Source: Mycolicibacterium austroafricanum
GTDB lineage: Bacteria > Actinomycetota > Actinomycetes > Mycobacteriales > Mycobacteriaceae
NCBI RefSeq assembly: GCF_902705885.1
Contig: NZ_CACSIP010000033.1
Location: 1-64,000 of the forward strand
Length of the DNA stretch: 64,000 bases
Reading direction: 5' to 3'
Shown: positions 29,530 to 37,265 of the stretch, in pieces
How positions within the stretch are numbered: position 1 is the first letter of the stretch
How the letters are laid out: each line of letters begins with the position of its first letter
Translations under genes and position numbers: made by a program
The notes under the pieces: model-generated
The model's input: only the letters and a program-made list of their open reading frames with translations
What the model was told of the DNA's origin: nothing
The model's database searches: none

Positions 29530-30476
29530 CGTTGGTCTCCTGTCGTGACGGCGATCGTGGTGCTCTGGGTGATGGTGCTCTGCACGTCGAGATCGATTGG
29601 TGTGACAAAGGTGTCGAACCACCCCACGATTCGGGGAGTGGTCTGCTCCCAGTACTTGTCGTAGGCGGCGTAGTGGGTGGTGTTGCGCTGCAGGATCAGT
29701 TCTTTGGGTCCTGCAGCGGCGTCGTAGAGCGCCACAGCGTGATCGGTGGGTGTGGTGGCATCCTTGTCCACACCGATCACCAGCAAGGGGGTAGTCATGC
29801 CGGCTGCGGCTTCGAGTGGTCGGTAGGCGCGGATCTCCTCGGCGCACGAAAGCGGGACGCTGGAGGGAATGCGGTCATCGACATCGGCCTTGACCTTGGT
29901 GGTCCGACGTTCGGCGGTGGGCACCATGATCTCCTCGCGGGGGTGAACCATGCGCCCACTGCCTTCCACGACCCTGATGCGGCGGTCGGCCTCTAGGTCT
30001 GCCAGAAATGCCAACCAATCGGACTCCGAGCGCATCCGGTGCAGCCAATCGTCGCCGTCGGCGACCGGAACCTGACTGACTGCGGCCTTGATTCGCTTGT
30101 CCTTGGCCGCCAGCAGCACGGCGTTACCGCCGCCGGTGCCGCCCGTCCCGAACACGCCGATCGCATCGGCGATGACGTCCTCGCGAGTGGTCAGGTAGGT
30201 GACCGCGTTGACGAGGTCGGTCAATTGCCACGACGGTGAAAGGTAGCCGCGGTCACCCTCGGACTCCCCGAAGCCGCGGTAGTCGAAGACGAACACTCCG
30301 AACCCCGCAGCGGTGAGTGCCTCATGGTAGCGGACATACAGGTTGGCGTCCTTCAACCCCAGCCAACCCGGACCCTGCACGATCGCGCGGACCGGCCCTG
30401 ACATCTCATCTGGGGTACGCCACAACGCGGCGAGCCGCTGCCCTTCGCTGTAGAAGGTGACCGGTGTAGTGCGCAT
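29526..30476 (-). CDS. Alpha/beta hydrolase-fold protein lacking the usual Ser nucleophile
   Basis: The 316-residue protein has the alpha/beta hydrolase layout: oxyanion segment GPGWLGLKDANLYV, FDYRGFGESEGDRG, elbow region, acid in VIGVDKDATTPTDHA and His in NTTHYAAYDKYW. The nucleophile elbow, normally G-x-S-x-G, reads VFGTGGTGGGNAV here with no Ser, Cys or Asp. Either Thr serves, or the protein is a non-classical hydrolase or lyase. It is the first gene of the operon (hydrolase, amidohydrolase, LLM, aspartase-like, aldolase, zinc ribbon). The start at 30476 has AAGGAGAAG upstream; the open frame continues back into the MFS gene in antisense-like sequence and is not used. Confidence 0.8.
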   Translation of the reverse strand: MRTTPVTFYSEGQRLAALWRTPDEMSGPVRAIVQGPGWLGLKDANLYVRYHEALTAAGFGVFVFDYRGFGESEGDRGYLSPSWQLTDLVNAVTYLTTREDVIADAIGVFGTGGTGGGNAVLLAAKDKRIKAAVSQVPVADGDDWLHRMRSESDWLAFLADLEADRRIRVVEGSGRMVHPREEIMVPTAERRTTKVKADVDDRIPSSVPLSCAEEIRAYRPLEAAAGMTTPLLVIGVDKDATTPTDHAVALYDAAAGPKELILQRNTTHYAAYDKYWEQTTPRIVGWFDTFVTPIDLDVQSTITQSTTIAVTTGDQR

Positions 30477-30526
30477 CGCGCGGGCTTCTCCTTGCGTTCG
30501 AGGGATCTCTGACGACTCTGGAATAC

Positions 30527-30550
30527 ATCTTATATACAAGATCCAAATTG
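30527..30550 (-). promoter_or_regulatory. Operator site A and promoter of the hydrolase operon
   Basis: On the minus strand CAATTTGGATCTTG (complement of 30537-30550) contains the shared TTTGGATC core. It overlaps the near-perfect palindrome ATCTTATATACAAGAT (30527-30542), and TAAGAT (complement of 30527-30532) fits a -10 element. It is about 50-75 bases upstream of the hydrolase ATG and just after the MFS stop. Proposed binding site of the GntR/FCD regulator. Confidence 0.55.
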
Positions 30551-30558
30551 AGGAACGG

Positions 30559-31785
30559 CTAGGGCATTCCGATTCGGCTATTGCCCGCACCATCAGCGGG
30601 CCCACTCTCCAGCCTGCGTTGACTCCGCGCGACGTTTTGGGCCACACCCGCACCCAGCAGGCCGGCGCCGGCGAACACCAAGAAGGTCGTCGAGATCGGC
30701 AGTGCCAGCGTCGCGGCGCCGAACACCAACGGCGAGACAAACTTTCCGATGTTTCGCACCGTTCCGGTCAGGCCGACGTAGGCCATTCGCGATCCCGCGG
30801 GCGCCATTTCGTTGACCAGCACGTTGTGCGCCACTCCGTAGACGCCGTCCTGGATACCGTAGATCAGCAGCCCGATCGCCACCATCCACACCGAGTCAGC
30901 CAAACCGAACAGGACCAGGCTGATCGCGATCAGTAGCATGCAGGCCAGGATCATCTCCGAGGAGCGCAGCCGCGACGCCAGCCGTTCCGACAACAACGCC
31001 GTGATGGCCGCAAGCGCGCTGGACACCCCGATGAGCTGTCCGAGCAGTGCCGCCGACATCCCGACCTGGTCCACCGCGAGCACGGGTGTGTAGGTCAACA
31101 CCGAGAACTTGAAGATGAACCTCGCCGCAGCCAGAATCTGGACTCCGACGATCGCCGGAGCCTTCCACACCGACTCCGCAGGAACGTCGGCGCCTTTGGC
31201 GCTCTTGCTATTCCGTATATCAGGCAGCACGAACCACGCGACAACGGCCAATGGCAGCGTGAACAGCTGCAGACCGAAAGGCGCGTACCAGGCGAGGGCC
31301 AGCAGAAATCCGCCGGCGACCGGGAACAGCGCCTCCGAGGCCGCCATCGCCACTATCCGCCGACTCTGCCCCCGATGGGCGGCCGGTCCCGACGGCACCA
31401 CCGAACCGATGATGCCGACGGTCACCGACAACAACGCCCCGAACACGATGCCCTGGACAAACCGCACCGCCAGCAGCGTCGGCAGGTCATGGGCGAACAG
31501 GAGCAGGCCGCCACCCAGGCCGAATATCACCAGACCGGCCACCACGACTTTGCGCGCGCCGATCCGTTGGGTCAGGACTCCGGCGGCGAATGCCGAGAAC
31601 ACACCCGGCAGCAGATAGACCCCGGCGATGAGGCCGATCTCGAAATTGTCCAAGCCGAAGTGATCACGAATGGCCGGGATCGCCGGGACGATGCCCTGCA
31701 TCCCCGACGTGAGGAAGCCGGCGGTCAGACTAGCGACCCAGATGACCGCCCACGGCCGCTGCGCACGCGTCGTCGACTGTGTCAT
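30559..31785 (-). CDS. MFS transporter (module A)
   Basis: The 408-residue protein has twelve predicted helices. It opens with AVIWVASLTAGFLTSGMQGI and IPAIRDHFGLDNFEIGLIAG; LTQRIGARKVVVAGL is the loop 2-3 signature. A second-half block YVGLTGTVRNIGKFVSPLVFGAATL is shared almost residue by residue with the MFS gene at 41504-42697, so the two are paralogues. The start is placed at the ATG at 31785, after GGGAGAGG; an ATG-less GTG at 31800 is also open. It probably imports or exports the substrate of the neighbouring catabolic operon. It lies between the broken LLM gene and the hydrolase operon. Confidence 0.85.
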   Translation of the reverse strand: MTQSTTRAQRPWAVIWVASLTAGFLTSGMQGIVPAIPAIRDHFGLDNFEIGLIAGVYLLPGVFSAFAAGVLTQRIGARKVVVAGLVIFGLGGGLLLFAHDLPTLLAVRFVQGIVFGALLSVTVGIIGSVVPSGPAAHRGQSRRIVAMAASEALFPVAGGFLLALAWYAPFGLQLFTLPLAVVAWFVLPDIRNSKSAKGADVPAESVWKAPAIVGVQILAAARFIFKFSVLTYTPVLAVDQVGMSAALLGQLIGVSSALAAITALLSERLASRLRSSEMILACMLLIAISLVLFGLADSVWMVAIGLLIYGIQDGVYGVAHNVLVNEMAPAGSRMAYVGLTGTVRNIGKFVSPLVFGAATLALPISTTFLVFAGAGLLGAGVAQNVARSQRRLESGPADGAGNSRIGMP

Positions 31786-31832
31786 CAATCCCTCTCCCAC
31801 CTATTCTCATCGCCAAACCTTCTGCAACTCCC

Positions 31833-32018
31833 TCAGTACGACAGCAGCATCGCGCCCTGGAGTGGCACGCCGCGGAGAGTGTGAAACACCAAACACACGG
31901 TGGCCGAAGCTAATACGGTCGTTATCAGCGTCGTCCTCCAACTCTCTGCGGTGACCAGTCGCAGAAGCGCGAGAAGGGCGAGTGGGACCGCGAACTCGAT
32001 TCCTAGCAGCACGGTCAT
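31833..32018 (-). pseudogene. TctB-like C-terminal relic
   Basis: The tail of the frame encodes MTVLLGIEFAVPLALLALLR, then ESWRTTLITTVLASATVC and LVFHTLRGVPLQGAMLLSY. The last part resembles the C-terminus of TctB, the small four-helix subunit of tripartite tricarboxylate transporters, which ends in a LGVPLPxG motif. Only the last two helices remain. The match is by eye and moderate. Confidence 0.4.
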
Positions 32019-32104
32019 CGACCGGTCCCTCGACCAGTTGAGGGGCTGCTTCGGCGAGTGGCAGGGGCCCGCTGTCGACAGCCGCCATGGCAGCGGGGGC
32101 GCCC

Positions 32105-32179
32105 GAATTCCCGGATCAAGTTCGGTCCAGGTGTCAACCCATGGATCACCATGGCGCCCATGATGACGCCCAGTCCGAA
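32105..32179 (-). pseudogene. TctA-like relic
   Basis: In one minus-strand frame the sequence reads FGLGVIMGAMVIHGLTPGP followed by NLIREF. This is the highly conserved TctA segment (LGVIMGAxxIHGLxPGPLL) of the large subunit of tripartite tricarboxylate transporters. It is cut off by a stop just upstream and by unrelated sequence downstream, so only about 25 residues survive. It shows that a TTT transporter once stood in this island. Confidence 0.6.
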
Positions 32180-32718
32180 CTACTCGGTATCCCGAAGTCC
32201 AGATGGCGCGCATCGCCTCGACGAACTCATCGGTCATCTGGGCGCGTGCCGAGAAGGGCACACCGAATACGTCGAACTCGCTCGACTCCTTGGAGGCCTT
32301 GGAGCCGAGGCCGACGCCGGCGATCAATCGCCCGCCCGACAGATGGTCGAGAGTCGCCAACTGTTTGGCGGCGTAGATCAGGTTGCGGGTCGGCATCACC
32401 AAACAGGCCACACCGATTCTTACCCGCTCGGTTTTGGCCGCAAGGTAGCCGATGGTAGTGAGCGCTTCGTAGAAATCCGCGGATTGGCTGTCGTCGAGCG
32501 CCTCGTGCCCACCTGAGGAGATGTGGTGGCGGTGCATCTCGTTGCTCCACACGACGTGGTCGTGGAGGAATATCGAATCGAACCCCATCCCTTCGGCTTC
32601 GACCGCCGCACGGGTGATGTTCGCGACGGATGAGAGCGGGCCCGAGTTGGGCACTCGCACCCCGAAAGCGACGTTCGACATTAAAACTCCTTGATCTGAT
32701 TTGCCAGGCGCCAACCAG

Positions 32719-32732
32719 ATAGTATCCAAAAT
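32719..32732 (-). promoter_or_regulatory. Operator site B upstream of the broken LLM gene
   Basis: On the minus strand ATTTTGGATAC (complement of 32722-32732) carries the shared core. TACTAT (complement of 32719-32724) overlaps it as a possible -10 element, about 40 bases before the ATG at 32681. Overlap with the -10 element suggests repression. Confidence 0.5.
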
Positions 32733-32855
32733 TTAAGATCAACGGGACCGACTCGGTATCACTCAGGTAAAAGAAATCCCGGGCTGCCGACCTAGCGCCA
32801 ACGACGAAGCGCCCCCGGAAAATCCGAAGGCGCATCGTGAGAGGTCAGGCGACGA

Positions 32856-33563
32856 CTAGGCCGGGGCCTTCTCCTCGGCGGCGACGATCCCCTGCAGCTT
32901 CTGCGACACCTTCCGAAGGTGGATCACCAGCCACGCAGTCGCCGATTCGACGTCGTGCGCGCGCAACTGGGCGATCAGCTCTTCGTGGCTGTGGTGCTCA
33001 TCGACGCGCTGCAGCAGCAGGTACCGCCCCACCGAACCGCGCAACATATTCACTTGCGCCAGCGCCCGCGGCCGATTGGCGCGACGGTAGAGCTCCTCGT
33101 AGAGCCGAAACCGCAGCTCCAGCCGCTTGCCGAGCTCTGAAGTCTCCTCCAGTTCATGGGCGATCGACTCCAGCCGGTCGACCAGGGCGTCATCGAGATC
33201 GGCCATCGCAAGTTTCAGCAGGTAGGACTCCAGCAAGATGCGCAATTCGTAGATCTCGTTGATCTCTTCCGGCAGCAAAACCGAGACCGACGCGCCCCTG
33301 TGATGGTTAATTCGCACCAGCCCTTCGTTTTCCAACTGCCGCAGGCTGGCCCGCACCGGCATGCGGCTGACGCCGAGCGACTCGGCGATGGTGTCGAGGT
33401 TGAGCCGCTGCCCCGGCGGGAAGATGCCCTGGAGGATGGCCTCACGGATGAATGCCTGCGTCATGTCCTCGACAGACTGGAACGTCCCCCGGACCGACTC
33501 CGCGATCCGACTGAGATTCTGAGTCTCCGCCTCAGAAAGCGCACTATCGGCGCTGCGCGCCAT
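32856..33563 (-). CDS. GntR-family regulator, FCD subfamily (module A)
   Basis: The 235-residue protein has an N-terminal winged helix-turn-helix (residues about 35-95), with FPPGQRLNLDTIAESLGVSRMPVRASLRQLENEGLV. A C-terminal FCD helical domain follows, with acidic/His residues for a metal or carboxylate effector: ELRILLESYLLKLAM, RLYEELYRRAN, HHSHEELIAQLRAHD. The start is the ATG at 33563, with GGAGGAAAG directly upstream; a farther ATG at 33629 is less likely. FCD regulators usually repress catabolic genes and release on binding an organic acid. A core-motif variant lies 73-84 bases upstream of its own start, suggesting autoregulation. Confidence 0.9.
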   Translation of the reverse strand: MARSADSALSEAETQNLSRIAESVRGTFQSVEDMTQAFIREAILQGIFPPGQRLNLDTIAESLGVSRMPVRASLRQLENEGLVRINHHRGASVSVLLPEEINEIYELRILLESYLLKLAMADLDDALVDRLESIAHELEETSELGKRLELRFRLYEELYRRANRPRALAQVNMLRGSVGRYLLLQRVDEHHSHEELIAQLRAHDVESATAWLVIHLRKVSQKLQGIVAAEEKAPA

Positions 33564-33635
33564 CTTTCCTCCCTCGCACCGTTGCTCGCCTGTGTCGCAC
33601 CAAGAGCTGGAACCCGGGCGAGACTTCAATATTGC

Positions 33636-33647
33636 ATTTTAGATCAA
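33636..33647 (+). promoter_or_regulatory. Operator site C upstream of gntR (module A)
   Basis: ATTTTAGATCAA differs from the shared core ATTTTGGATC at one position. It lies 73-84 bases upstream of the regulator's ATG on the minus strand. It is weaker than the other sites; autoregulation is inferred. Confidence 0.35.
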
Positions 33648-33675
33648 GTACCTCGGAAGTCTGCGCAGGACGGGT

Positions 33676-34108
33676 TCAATCCGACTCGGGAAGGTCGTTC
33701 ATCAGCCGCCACACCCGCTCCGGGGTCAGCGGCAACCGAGTCGGCCACCGCCCGGTGGCCTGCGCCACCGCCGACGCCACCGCGCCGCCGATGGGGTTGA
33801 GCTGTCCTTCGCCCGCGCCCTTTGGCGCCGTAGGGCCCGACACCGTCTCGGCGTTCGGCGATCATCAGGTCGATTCGCCTGGCCACGTCGCCGGTCCGCG
33901 GCACCCGGCAGTCGACCACGTTGGCGTTGGCGAGCTGGGGACCGTCGTACACCAGCTCCTCGAACAGCGCCGCCCCCAGACCCTAAGTCGCCGCGCCGAG
34001 GTCCTGCCCCTCCACCGCTTGGGGGTTGATGGCAAAAGCCGAGGTCGGCACAGGTGACCAACTGGTCCACCGTGACGTATCCGGTTTCGGGTCGATTTCG
34101 ACGGCCAC
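33676..34108 (-). pseudogene. C-terminal relic of a molybdenum hydroxylase large subunit (CoxL/XdhA type)
   Basis: Pieces in three frames reconstruct the end of a xanthine dehydrogenase/CO dehydrogenase large subunit. They read, in order, VAVEID, ETGYVTVDQLVTCADLGF, AINPQAVEGQDLGAA, GLGAALFEELVYDGPQL, VPRTGDVARRIDL, GPYGAKG, GEGQLNPIGGAVASAVAQ and LPLTPERVWRLMNDLPESD-stop. At least three frameshifts and one in-frame TAG (after QDLGAAT) break it. The active-site Glu block GAKGAGEG spans one frameshift. The 5' 600 or so codons are absent. Confidence 0.78.
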
Positions 34109-34458
34109 GCCCACACGCCGTCGACGACGATCGTCGAACCGTCCTGCTCGGGGCGCTCCTGCATGGTGGCCACGACCAGCAGCCGCGATCCGACCTGGCG
34201 GTCCTCACCGATCGCTTTGACCTTCAGCGACTGCCCCGAGACTACGTCGCTGACGGTCACGTCGAGGTTGGCGCGCAGTTTGAACGGTCCGAGCCGGTCC
34301 ATCAACACCGCGGTGTACTTGCTCAGCGGCTCCAACTCGACGGCGTCCTCCACCACCGAGACCCAGCCGACCAGGCGGAGGACGTCGACAAGCGCAGTCC
34401 AGGCATCGACAGGGGCGGCCTTGACTGACAAGTCACGATGAAATTCCGTCCGCGGCAT
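34109..34458 (-). pseudogene. Truncated CoxG-like (SRPBCC) gene
   Basis: From an ATG at 34458 about 115 residues are intact: MPRTEFHRDLSVKAAPVDAW, then VEDAVELEPLSKYTAVL, LGPFKLRANLDVTVSDV and STIVVDGVW. These match the CoxG/SRPBCC fold found in CO dehydrogenase-type clusters, where CoxG helps anchor or mature the enzyme. At about 34108 the frame passes into the CoxL-type relic without a boundary, so a deletion has removed the CoxG C-terminus and most of the hydroxylase genes between them. Confidence 0.7.
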
Positions 34459-34600
34459 GGGGCGGCCTACAATTACGCTGACAAGCATGAATTTTTGATA
34501 CAACTTAGGACGGCAGGCCAGGGAGCGCAACCGGCCCATATGCGAGTCAACCACACTTGCCCCAACCGACCTGAAGCCTTGGTGGCACGGTTATGATTTA

Positions 34601-34612
34601 ATATCCAAAGTG
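34601..34612 (-). promoter_or_regulatory. Operator site D between the coxG relic and fbiC
   Basis: On the minus strand CACTTTGGATAT (complement of 34601-34612) carries the shared TTTGGAT core, beside the A/T-rich ATTTAAT. It lies about 145 bases before the coxG relic start and about 97 bases before the fbiC start on the other strand, so it could serve either. A TATGAT sequence at 34592-34597 on the plus strand may be part of an fbiC promoter. Confidence 0.45.
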
Positions 34613-34708
34613 CGAGTGTCCGAGGGCTCCGCCACCGGCTGATGCCAAATAGGCTGGGCGCAACGATGCCTGCACTCGACTGCGACGTGGGAAGGCGCGG
34701 CACTGCCA

Positions 34709-37255
34709 GTGAGGTCCGTTCCACCACTCGCCCGTCAACCGACTTCGGCGGCTTTGCGCCGGGTGTTGCGGCGCGCCCGGGACGGGGTGGCGCTCAACGT
34801 CCAGGAGGCCGCGACCGCGATGACGGCGCGCGGCGGCGATCTGGCCGATCTGTGCTCCTCTGCGGCACGGGTGCGTGACGCTGGGCTGACCTCGAATGAC
34901 CGCCGCGGCGCGACTGGCCGGCTACCGATCAGCTATTCGCGCAAGGTCTTCATCCCGATCACCCGGCTGTGCCGGGACAAATGCCACTACTGCACTTTCG
35001 TGACCGCGCCCGGCCGGCTCCAGGCCCAGGGCAAAAGCCTGTACCTCGAGCCCGACGAGATCGTCGCGCTCGCGCGGCGCGGCGGCGAGCTGGGCTGCAA
35101 GGAAGCGCTTTTCACACTCGGGGATCGACCGGAGACCCGGTGGCCGCAGGCACAGCAATGGCTCAATGAGCGCGGCTACGACTCCACCCTGGAGTATGTG
35201 CGCGCCATGGCGATCCGGGTGCTGGAGGAGACGGGCCTGCTCCCCCACCTGAACCCCGGCGTGCTGAGCTGGGCGGAGCTGTCGCAGCTCAAGCCGGTGG
35301 CGCCTTCGATGGGCATGATGCTGGAGACCACGTCGCGGCGATTGTTCCAGACCAGGGGTGAGGCGCACTACGGCAGCGTGGACAAGGACCCCGAGGTCCG
35401 GCTGCGCACCCTGGCCGACGCCGGCCGGCTGTCCATACCCTTCACCACGGGTCTGCTCGTCGGGATCGGGGAGACGCTGACCGAGCGGGCGGACACGATT
35501 CACGCGGTACGGCGCTCGCACAAGGAGTTCGGGCACATTCAGGAAGTCATCGTGCAGAATTTCCTGGCCAAAGACCACACCGCGATGGCCGCAACGCCGG
35601 ATGCCGCCATCGACGACTTCCTTGCCACCGTCGCGGTCACCCGGCTGGTGCTGGGACCCACGATGCGGGTACAGACGCCGCCGAACCTGGTCTCGCGGGC
35701 CGAGTGCCTGGCGCTGGTCGGCGCCGGTGCCGACGACTGGGGCGGGCTCTCACCGCTCACCCACGATCACGTGAATCCCGAGCGGCCGTGGCCTGCCCTC
35801 GACGAACTGGCGTCGGTGACCGCCGAGGCTGGTTACGACCTGGTTGAGCGGCTAACCGCGCAGCCACGCTATGTGCTGGCCGATGCCGCCTGGATCGACC
35901 CCCGCGTGCGTGCCCATGTGGCCGCGCTGACCGATCCGGACACCGGCTGGGCACTCGACATCAACCCCGCGGGGCTGCCGTGGCAGGAGCCCGACGAGGC
36001 GGCCGAGTCGCTGGGCCGCACCGATCTGCACACCGCCATCGATGGCGATGGGCGCCGCACCCAGACCCGCTCAGACCTCGACAACGCCTTCGGTGACTGG
36101 GATTCCATTCGCGGCAAGGTCGGGGAACTGGCCGCTCGCGCCCCCGAACGCATCGCCACCGATGTGCTGGCCGCGCTGCGGTCCGCCGACCGAGATCCCG
36201 CAGGCTGCACAGATGACGAGTATCTGGCACTGGCCGCGGCCGACGGCGCGGCGCTGGACGCGGTCACCGCGCTGGCCGACGCCCTGCGTGCCGATGCCGT
36301 CGGTGACGACGTCACCTTCGTGGTGAATCGCAACATCAACTTCACCAACATCTGCTATACCGGCTGCCGGTTCTGCGCGTTCGCACAACGCAAAGGCGAC
36401 GCGGACGCGTTCTCTCTGTCGACCGCCGAAGTGGCTGCCCGTGCTGCCGAGGCGCGCCTGGCCGGGGCCACCGAGGTGTGCATGCAGGGTGGCATCGATC
36501 CCGAACTGCCCGTCACCGGTTACGCCGACCTGATCCGTGCGATCAAGAAGCGCGTGCCGTCGATGCACGTGCACGCGTTCTCCCCCATGGAGATCGCTCA
36601 CGGCGTGAGCCGCAGCGGGTTGTCGATCCGCGAATGGCTGACCAGCCTGCGCGAGGCCGGCTTGGACTCCATACCCGGCACCGCCGCCGAGATCCTCGAC
36701 GACGAGGTCCGCTGGGTCCTCACCAAAGGCAAACTGCCGACCTCGATGTGGATCGAGGTAGTGACCACCGCGCATCAGGTCGGCCTGCGTTCGAGCTCGA
36801 CGATGATGTACGGCCATGTCGACACCCCTCGGCATTGGGTGGGGCATCTGAACGTGCTGCGCAAGATCCAGGACCAGACCGGCGGTTTCACCGAGTTCGT
36901 GCCGCTGCCGTTCATACACCAGAACTCGCCGCTCTACCTGGCCGGCGCCGCACGCCCCGGGCCCACCCACCGAGACAACCGCGCCGTCCACGCACTGGCT
37001 CGGATCATGCTGCACGGCAGGATCTCCCACGTCCAAACCAGCTGGGTCAAGTTGGGTGTCGCTCGCGCCCAGGTGATGCTCGGCGGTGGCGCCGACGACC
37101 TCGGCGGCACCCTGATGGAGGAGACCATCTCCAGAATGGCTGGCTCTGAGCACGGCTCGGCCAAGACCGTCGATGAGCTCGTGGCGATCGCCGAGGGCAT
37201 CGGCCGACCCGCCCGCCAACGCACCACCACCTACGCCACCACCAGCAACCAGTGA
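34709..37255 (+). CDS. fbiC: FO synthase FbiC (CofG-CofH fusion)
   Basis: The 848-residue protein makes FO, the deazaflavin core of coenzyme F420, from 5-amino-6-ribitylaminouracil and tyrosine. Two radical SAM domains are present. The CofG half has CRDKCHYC near residue 91, and the CofH half has CYTGCRFC near residue 547. Both keep all three cluster cysteines. The sequence is close to M. tuberculosis FbiC throughout. The start is a GTG at 34709 (MRSVPPLARQPTSAALRR); the GTG is out of frame with a short upstream ATG frame. It is followed after 10 bases by fgd, forming a plus-strand operon within an otherwise minus-strand island. F420 genes fbiA/fbiB are not in the window. Confidence 0.95.
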   Translation: MRSVPPLARQPTSAALRRVLRRARDGVALNVQEAATAMTARGGDLADLCSSAARVRDAGLTSNDRRGATGRLPISYSRKVFIPITRLCRDKCHYCTFVTAPGRLQAQGKSLYLEPDEIVALARRGGELGCKEALFTLGDRPETRWPQAQQWLNERGYDSTLEYVRAMAIRVLEETGLLPHLNPGVLSWAELSQLKPVAPSMGMMLETTSRRLFQTRGEAHYGSVDKDPEVRLRTLADAGRLSIPFTTGLLVGIGETLTERADTIHAVRRSHKEFGHIQEVIVQNFLAKDHTAMAATPDAAIDDFLATVAVTRLVLGPTMRVQTPPNLVSRAECLALVGAGADDWGGLSPLTHDHVNPERPWPALDELASVTAEAGYDLVERLTAQPRYVLADAAWIDPRVRAHVAALTDPDTGWALDINPAGLPWQEPDEAAESLGRTDLHTAIDGDGRRTQTRSDLDNAFGDWDSIRGKVGELAARAPERIATDVLAALRSADRDPAGCTDDEYLALAAADGAALDAVTALADALRADAVGDDVTFVVNRNINFTNICYTGCRFCAFAQRKGDADAFSLSTAEVAARAAEARLAGATEVCMQGGIDPELPVTGYADLIRAIKKRVPSMHVHAFSPMEIAHGVSRSGLSIREWLTSLREAGLDSIPGTAAEILDDEVRWVLTKGKLPTSMWIEVVTTAHQVGLRSSSTMMYGHVDTPRHWVGHLNVLRKIQDQTGGFTEFVPLPFIHQNSPLYLAGAARPGPTHRDNRAVHALARIMLHGRISHVQTSWVKLGVARAQVMLGGGADDLGGTLMEETISRMAGSEHGSAKTVDELVAIAEGIGRPARQRTTTYATTSNQ

Positions 37256-37265
37256 GGAGAACCCA

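Larger units (their letters stand above)
31833..32681 (-). pseudogene. Truncated LLM-class oxidoreductase fused to transporter relics
   Basis: The first 165 residues (from the ATG at 32681, with AAGGAG before it) are a good LLM-family N-terminal half: AFGVRVPNSGPLSS, MGFDSIFLHDHVVW and GGRLIAGVGLGSKASKE. After FVEAMRAIWTSGYR, near 32185, the frame runs into sequence that in other frames is a TctA-like relic, and then into a TctB-like membrane tail, ending at 31833. About half the expected 300-residue LLM barrel is missing, so the enzyme cannot fold normally. An operator-like site overlaps its promoter, so it was once co-regulated with the island genes. Confidence 0.75.

Noticed and set aside
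33865..34554. A 229-aa single protein starting at 34554
   Set aside because: Only the middle part is CoxG-like; the start is extended and the end is the wrong frame of the CoxL relic.
33601..34720. A mobile element as the cause of the broken genes
   Set aside because: No transposase, integrase or terminal inverted repeats are visible at the relic junctions here or elsewhere in the island.
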